Origin: Helicobacteraceae bacterium | GTDB lineage: Bacteria > Campylobacterota > Campylobacteria > Campylobacterales > Sulfurimonadaceae | Direction: 5' to 3' | Assembly: GCA_015488855.1 (NCBI GenBank) | Contig: WFMY01000035.1 | Location: 1-11,176, forward strand | DNA: 11,176 nt | Shown here: positions 8,262 through 11,176 of the stretch, one piece after another | How positions within the stretch are numbered: the stretch's first letter is position 1 | How the letters are laid out: the number at the start of each line of letters is the position of its first letter | Notes under the pieces: generated by a model | What the model was told of the DNA's origin: nothing | The model's input: only the letters and a program-made list of their open reading frames with translations | Databases searched by the model: none | Position numbers and translations under genes: made by a program

Positions 8262-8527
8262 GAGAAAAGGCCATCGCTCTTAAATATGAAAAAGACAAAG
8301 CAAATGCACCCAAAGTCTTAGCAAAAGGGGAGGGTGAGGTTGCTAAAAACATCATAAAGATAGCACAATTACATCATTTGCCTATCAAAAAAGATGAAGA
8401 CCTCATAGAGCTACTGAGTAAGGTAGAGATAGATAGAGCGGTTCCTCAAGAGCTATATAAAGCTGTTGCGGAACTGTTATCTTATATATATAAGATAACA
8501 AATCACTTAGATGATAAAAAAGATTAG
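8258..8527 (+). CDS. FlhB C-terminal-domain paralogue (FlhX-like export switch protein)
   Basis: This 89-residue protein matches the cytoplasmic C-terminal subdomain of FlhB/YscU export switch proteins. The block AIALKYEKDKANAPKVLAKG corresponds to the family's VALKYDPEKMAAPKVVAKG. Next come EVAKNIIKIAQLHHLPI and VPQELYKAVAELLSYIYKI, all in family order. Full FlhB is about 350 residues with four membrane helices and self-cleaves at NPTH. This protein has no membrane part and begins right where the post-cleavage PTH segment would end, so it looks like a naturally separate, uncleavable copy. Stand-alone versions are known in Helicobacter and Campylobacter (FlhX) and Bacillus (YlqH). The start is a GTG overlapping the upstream stop (GTGA), with GAGG 7 bases before it. 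Its coupling to a FliK-like gene suggests that the two products meet at the export gate. Domain identity is strong, while the role as a FlhB substitute is inferred. Confidence 0.88.
   Translation: MREKAIALKYEKDKANAPKVLAKGEGEVAKNIIKIAQLHHLPIKKDEDLIELLSKVEIDRAVPQELYKAVAELLSYIYKITNHLDDKKD
8475..8500. repeat. Perfect 26-base palindrome inside the FlhX-like gene
   Basis: The half-site TGTTATCTTATAT (8475-8487) is followed directly by its exact reverse complement (8488-8500), with no mismatch. It lies 25 bases before the flhX-like stop codon and encodes LLSYIYKIT, part of the conserved end of the FlhB domain. As RNA it would form an AT-rich hairpin, and as DNA a symmetric binding site. No T-tract follows, so a standard terminator is unlikely. 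Confidence 0.85.
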
Positions 8528-8538
8528 TTCCCAGTGTA

Positions 8539-8668
8539 CCCTTGGCTCTATTGTTTAGTTACGGTAAACATATTTAGAAACTACCTTCAGATCTACTTTA
8601 AGCTCCCGTGAACAGATTTTATAAAATATGTTCCATACGCTTAAGCCGAAGGCACTAAACGCCAAGGG
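8539..8668. other. Long imperfect inverted repeat in the convergent gap, possible structured RNA
   Basis: Nested complementary segments occur in order: CCCTTGGC (8539-8546) with GCCAAGGG (8661-8668), GTTTAGT (8553-8559) with ACTAAAC (8654-8660), CGG (8562-8564) with CCG (8646-8648), and AACATATTT (8567-8575) with AAATATGTT (8624-8632). This gives about 27 pairs closing a 48-base apical region. The right side of the central bubble also holds a small local hairpin GCC-GAA-GGC (8645-8653). The right arm runs into the last codons of the exonuclease gene on the other strand. I could not match it to tRNA, SRP RNA, RNase P RNA or a known riboswitch. It could be a small RNA in either direction, a bidirectional terminator region or an old MITE-like remnant. 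Confidence 0.5.
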
Positions 8669-9398
8669 CATGATTAAGTGTGTATCGCATATCATCATCC
8701 AAGTTTTCCATAGAGCTAAGCATCCATCTGAGGTAGCCTGCATCTTCTTTGGCTACTTCTCTCACACTTTTTCCCTTATGTTTTCCAAATCTAAATTTTT
8801 CTATTAGTATCGGTGTGTTTGTCAAATCAACCATTTTTTCAACTGGGTTTTCATCTGGAAATATCTTAGAGATAGACTTGCGTAACTCTGATAAAAAGAG
8901 TTTTAAAACAAGTACATCACCTATGGCATCATGTGCTTTTACCACGATTCCAAGGGCTGCAGCTTCTTTTTCCTCTTGCTTGTAAAGTCCCATCTTGTAG
9001 CGGAAGTATTGGAGGCGATGTGCTTCTTCATCTTTATAGATATGTTTAGCGACTCTAAGAGTGTCTATCACTTTCATTTTTGTGATAAAGCCCTCTTTTT
9101 CAAGCATACCCAAATCAAAAGGTGCATTGTGGATGATCATATAGTTATCTGGAGTATTAAGTTCTTCAAGCCGTTTATATGATGCACTACTTGTAATAGG
9201 GGGTTTGTTCGCTATCATCTCCTCTGTGATACCATGAACCTCCATAGCACCAAATTTGATAGGGATATCACAAGAGAAAAACTCATTATGCACTTCAATC
9301 TCTTTAGAGCCTAAAACTATGTAACCTAGTTGTATCACTCTATCTTCTTCACTTACTCCTGTTGTTTCCGTATCTAGTATGATGTATTGTTTTGCCAC
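8655..9398 (-). CDS. DnaQ-fold 3'-5' exonuclease with ExoX-like C-terminal domain
   Basis: This 247-residue cytoplasmic protein belongs to the DEDD exonuclease superfamily, which removes nucleotides from 3' ends with two metal ions. Exo I is LDTETTG, with Asp9 and Glu11. Exo II is HNAPFDLGML, with Asp95. Exo III is HDAIGD, with His156 and Asp161 in the DEDDh spacing. The nuclease domain covers about residues 4-175. Residues 200-245 contain FGKHKGKSVREVAKEDAGYLRWML, the pattern found at the C-terminus of ExoX-type nucleases. It is therefore more likely a repair or turnover exonuclease than the polymerase III epsilon proofreading subunit, though it could have been annotated dnaQ. The start is a GTG at 9398, with GAAGG (minus strand, 9411-9407) 8 bases before it. 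The gene is convergent with the FlhX-like gene and divergent from the amidase gene. All catalytic residues are present. Confidence 0.9.
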   Translation of the reverse strand: MAKQYIILDTETTGVSEEDRVIQLGYIVLGSKEIEVHNEFFSCDIPIKFGAMEVHGITEEMIANKPPITSSASYKRLEELNTPDNYMIIHNAPFDLGMLEKEGFITKMKVIDTLRVAKHIYKDEEAHRLQYFRYKMGLYKQEEKEAAALGIVVKAHDAIGDVLVLKLFLSELRKSISKIFPDENPVEKMVDLTNTPILIEKFRFGKHKGKSVREVAKEDAGYLRWMLSSMENLDDDMRYTLNHALGV

Positions 9399-9426
9399 AG
9401 GTTTTACCTTCTATTTTGATGGGTAT

Positions 9427-9435
9427 ATTTTAGCA
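9427..9435 (-). promoter_or_regulatory. Possible extended -10 promoter for the exonuclease gene
   Basis: On the minus strand this reads TGCTAAAAT, an extended -10 element (TG, one base, TAAAAT). It lies 29 bases upstream of the GTG start and 16 bases before the GAAGG ribosome binding site. No clear -35 box is present, which is common for the housekeeping sigma factor in Campylobacterota. Confidence 0.4.
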
Positions 9436-9451
9436 TTTTGTACTTAAACTA

Positions 9452-9460
9452 TGTTACACT
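9452..9460 (+). promoter_or_regulatory. Possible extended -10 promoter for the amidase gene
   Basis: TGTTACACT fits an extended -10 element, with TACACT matching TATAAT at four of six positions. It lies 23 bases before the TTG start of the amidase gene and 16 bases from the possible divergent promoter. Transcripts would carry the AAAGAG ribosome binding site at 9472-9477. No -35 box is evident. Confidence 0.35.
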
Positions 9461-9483
9461 TATGAAAAAATAAAGAGAAAATT

Positions 9484-10140
9484 TTGAAAATATTATTTTT
9501 ACTTGTGCCACTTTTTGTTTTGGCTCAGGAGATTATCCAAACACCTATCCCATTTTCAAAAAAACGCATAGAACTGACAAAAGAGTATATTCAAATTCAT
9601 TATGGCAAAGATGTGCAGAGCATCAAGATCATCCCTAAGATAATCTTAGTGCATCATACAGCGATAGATGATTATGAAGATGCTTTGAGTAGATTTGTAG
9701 ATGAGACCTTGCCATCGAGACGCAAAGATATTAGCAGCGTAAAGCCAAGTGTTAATGTAAGTAGTCACTTTATGGTCCAGAGAGATGGGACTATCCATCA
9801 GCTGATGCCCTTAGATTTTATGGCAAGACATGTGATAGGGCTCAACTATAACTCCATTGGGATAGAAAATGTTGGGGGAGAAAACTCAGCGGATAATCTC
9901 ACAGAGGCACAGCTTCAAGCCAACATCTTTTTAGTAAAATATCTGCAAAAAAAGTTTCCAAGTTTGGAGTATCTTGTTGGACATTATGAGTATAGATGTT
10001 TTGAGGGGGATCCACTCTGGTTAGAGCTTGATGATGGTTATAGAACGATCAAAGATGACCCAAGTAAAAGGTTCTTAAATCTACTTTATCAACAAACTCA
10101 AGGCTTAAAGCGTGCCCCTTGTAGTAAAAAAATCAAATGA
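9484..10140 (+). CDS. Secreted N-acetylmuramoyl-L-alanine amidase (Amidase_2 family)
   Basis: This 218-residue protein begins with a short signal peptide (MKILFLLVPLFVLA, likely cut before QE), so it should act in the periplasm. Amidase_2 enzymes are zinc hydrolases that cut the bond between N-acetylmuramic acid and L-alanine of the stem peptide. Supporting motifs are ILVHHTA (His57 as first zinc ligand), SSHFMVQRDGTIHQLMP (residues 93-109), ARHVIGLNYNSIGIENVGG (114-132) and LVGHYEY (His167 as second ligand). The third ligand is probably Asp191 or Asp192 in DDPSKRF, which resembles the DPG motif of AmpD. The gap from His167 is longer than in AmpD, and Cys172 or Asp176 are alternatives. The start is a TTG at 9484, chosen because the signal peptide begins there, AAAGAG ends 6 bases before it and no in-frame ATG fits. 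The gene overlaps the next one by 4 bases (ATGA), suggesting an operon with the DUF819 protein. Confidence 0.85.
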   Translation: MKILFLLVPLFVLAQEIIQTPIPFSKKRIELTKEYIQIHYGKDVQSIKIIPKIILVHHTAIDDYEDALSRFVDETLPSRRKDISSVKPSVNVSSHFMVQRDGTIHQLMPLDFMARHVIGLNYNSIGIENVGGENSADNLTEAQLQANIFLVKYLQKKFPSLEYLVGHYEYRCFEGDPLWLELDDGYRTIKDDPSKRFLNLLYQQTQGLKRAPCSKKIK

Positions 10141-11176
10141 TAACAAATCCACTTTTATATCTTTTTACACTTGCTTTAGTAGCGACATTTTTTTATGTGT
10201 TGGAGAGTAGGTTAAAACTCAGGCTTTTTAAGTTAGTACCGAGCATAGTGATGGTCTATGCTTTTGTGATGCTCTTAGCATCTCTGGGTGCTTTTGAGTA
10301 CAACAAAGAGATCAATGCTATCTATAAACTCACCAAAACAAATCTTCTCCCCGCAATGATATTTTTGATGCTCTTACAGGTTGATTTGCGTTTGTTTTTT
10401 AAGTTAGGGAGGAAGCTTATCATTGCCTATATCTTAGCAGTGCTGAGTTTGGGTGTGAGTTTTATTTTGGTTGCTTTTATGTTTGACTTTGACACGCAGG
10501 GCTCTTCTGCCTTTGGAGCCTTATGTGGTTCATGGATGGGTGGAACTGCAAACATGGTAGCAGTCGGTTCTGCTCTTGGAGTGAGTGATACAGCCTTTGG
10601 TTATGCCCTCATAGTAGATAGTTTTAACTACACACTTTGGGTTGCCTTACTTTTGTTTTTAGTCCCCTTTGCAAATATTTTTAACAAATTCGTTGGTGCA
10701 AAAAGTGTCGATGCGGTTGCTAGTGAGATAGGATGTGCTTGTACCTTAGGGACAAAACGCTATTGGTTACTCATCTTACTCTCTTTGTTTGTCTCCCTCC
10801 TTTGCCAAGTGATAGCTACAAAGATAGAGTTTATCAATGCCACAACTACTATGGTGATTATGGCGACTTTCTTTGGGATTTTAGGATCTTTCTCAAGGCT
10901 AAAAGAGCTAGGTGGTTCAAGTGAAGTTGCAAGTTCTATGCTTTTTATGCTTATAGCCCTCATTGGTTCAAAAGCTGTTTTTGAGAGCTTTTCTGGAGTG
11001 GGTTTTTATGTTTTGGCTGGATTTGTCATCTTACTCTTACATGCTCTGTTTATGATAGGGGGTGCAAAACTTTTTAAACTTGACCTCTTTAGCATCAGCG
11101 TAGCCTCTCTTAGCAACATAGGGGGGATAGCCTCCGCTCCAATCCTTGCAGCTACATACAATAAATCTCTTGTGAG
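10137..11176 (+). CDS. DUF819 family integral membrane protein, 3' end missing
   Basis: The ATG at 10137 overlaps the amidase stop codon, and the frame stays open to the window end, giving 346 residues. Family members are about 380-400 residues as I recall, so roughly 40-50 are missing. Hydrophobic segments occur throughout, near 5-22, 33-51, 69-82, 93-116, 154-178, 208-228, 236-250, 266-282 and 288-309, consistent with a polytopic inner-membrane protein. Two glycine-rich motifs mark DUF819: CGSWMGGTANMVAV (residues 130-143) and SLSNIGGIASAPILAATYNK (324-343). They lie in the two halves of the protein and look related, suggesting an internal repeat like that of many transporters. No function is established for this family to my knowledge. 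Its coupling to a periplasmic amidase suggests transport of cell-wall fragments, but that is inference. Confidence 0.85.
   Translation, partial: MITNPLLYLFTLALVATFFYVLESRLKLRLFKLVPSIVMVYAFVMLLASLGAFEYNKEINAIYKLTKTNLLPAMIFLMLLQVDLRLFFKLGRKLIIAYILAVLSLGVSFILVAFMFDFDTQGSSAFGALCGSWMGGTANMVAVGSALGVSDTAFGYALIVDSFNYTLWVALLLFLVPFANIFNKFVGAKSVDAVASEIGCACTLGTKRYWLLILLSLFVSLLCQVIATKIEFINATTTMVIMATFFGILGSFSRLKELGGSSEVASSMLFMLIALIGSKAVFESFSGVGFYVLAGFVILLLHALFMIGGAKLFKLDLFSISVASLSNIGGIASAPILAATYNKSLV

Noticed and set aside
8158..8355. Minus-strand open frame across the FliK-like/FlhX-like junction
   Set aside because: It is antisense to the conserved FlhB domain and shows no independent support.
8528..8654. 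tRNA, SRP RNA or riboswitch in the convergent gap
   Set aside because: I found no T-loop motif, no SRP apical motif (GGAAGGAAGCAGCC type) and no known riboswitch core. Only the generic inverted repeat is supported.
8555..8743. Minus-strand 62-codon open frame covering the convergent gap
   Set aside because: It begins inside the exonuclease gene in another frame and crosses the inverted repeat. The composition is not protein-like, and the repeat explains the region better.
8749..9182. Two plus-strand open frames opposite the exonuclease gene
   Set aside because: The minus strand carries all DEDDh catalytic motifs in one frame. The plus-strand products are low-complexity Ser/Phe/Cys-rich shadows.
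10733..10963. Short open frames on both strands within the DUF819 gene
   Set aside because: The DUF819 frame is continuous through this stretch, with conserved motifs on both sides. It lacks a stop only because the window ends.
1..11176. CRISPR arrays, insertion sequences or prophage genes
   Set aside because: I saw no regularly spaced direct repeats, transposase or integrase domains, or phage structural genes in any frame.

Overview
The window looks like chromosomal DNA from a Campylobacterota (Epsilonproteobacteria) member, probably a Sulfurimonas-like free-living species. The evidence is the AT-rich coding sequence, the RpoB and RpoC protein sequences, a stand-alone FlhB C-terminal paralogue of the kind known in this phylum, and unfused rpoB and rpoC (Helicobacter and Wolinella fuse them). 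This assignment is by recognition and was not tested by a search.

Layout. (1) Positions 1-6166 hold the 3' part of rpoB and a complete rpoC, the two largest subunits of RNA polymerase, overlapping by 8 bases. (2) A hairpin at 6168-6195 follows. Where many relatives continue with rpsL-rpsG-fusA, this window instead carries a two-gene unit linked to flagellar export: a long FliK-like protein (6216-8261) and an 89-residue FlhB C-terminal-domain protein (8258-8527), overlapping by 4 bases. (3) A 127-base convergent gap at 8528-8654 contains an imperfect long inverted repeat that runs into the 3' end of the facing gene. (4) On the minus strand, 9398-8655 encodes a DnaQ-fold 3'-5' exonuclease with an ExoX-like C-terminal domain. 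(5) An 85-base divergent gap with promoter-like sites for both directions leads to a secreted Amidase_2 N-acetylmuramoyl-L-alanine amidase (9484-10140). This overlaps by 4 bases a DUF819 integral membrane protein that runs off the window end (10137-11176).

Functional links. RpoB and RpoC form the polymerase active site. In flagellar export, FliK measures hook or rod length and its C-terminal domain signals to the C-terminal domain of FlhB, which switches substrate class. The adjacent pair here encodes both partners of that contact in paralogous form. The amidase and DUF819 pair could release and then import or export cell-wall-derived peptides, but that is inference.

No CRISPR array, insertion sequence, tRNA, rRNA or prophage gene was seen. 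The most interesting signals are the FliK-like/FlhX-like pair with an internal duplication in the long protein, the structured inverted repeat in the convergent gap, a perfect 26-base palindrome inside the FlhX-like gene, and the enlarged insertion in the RpoC trigger loop.
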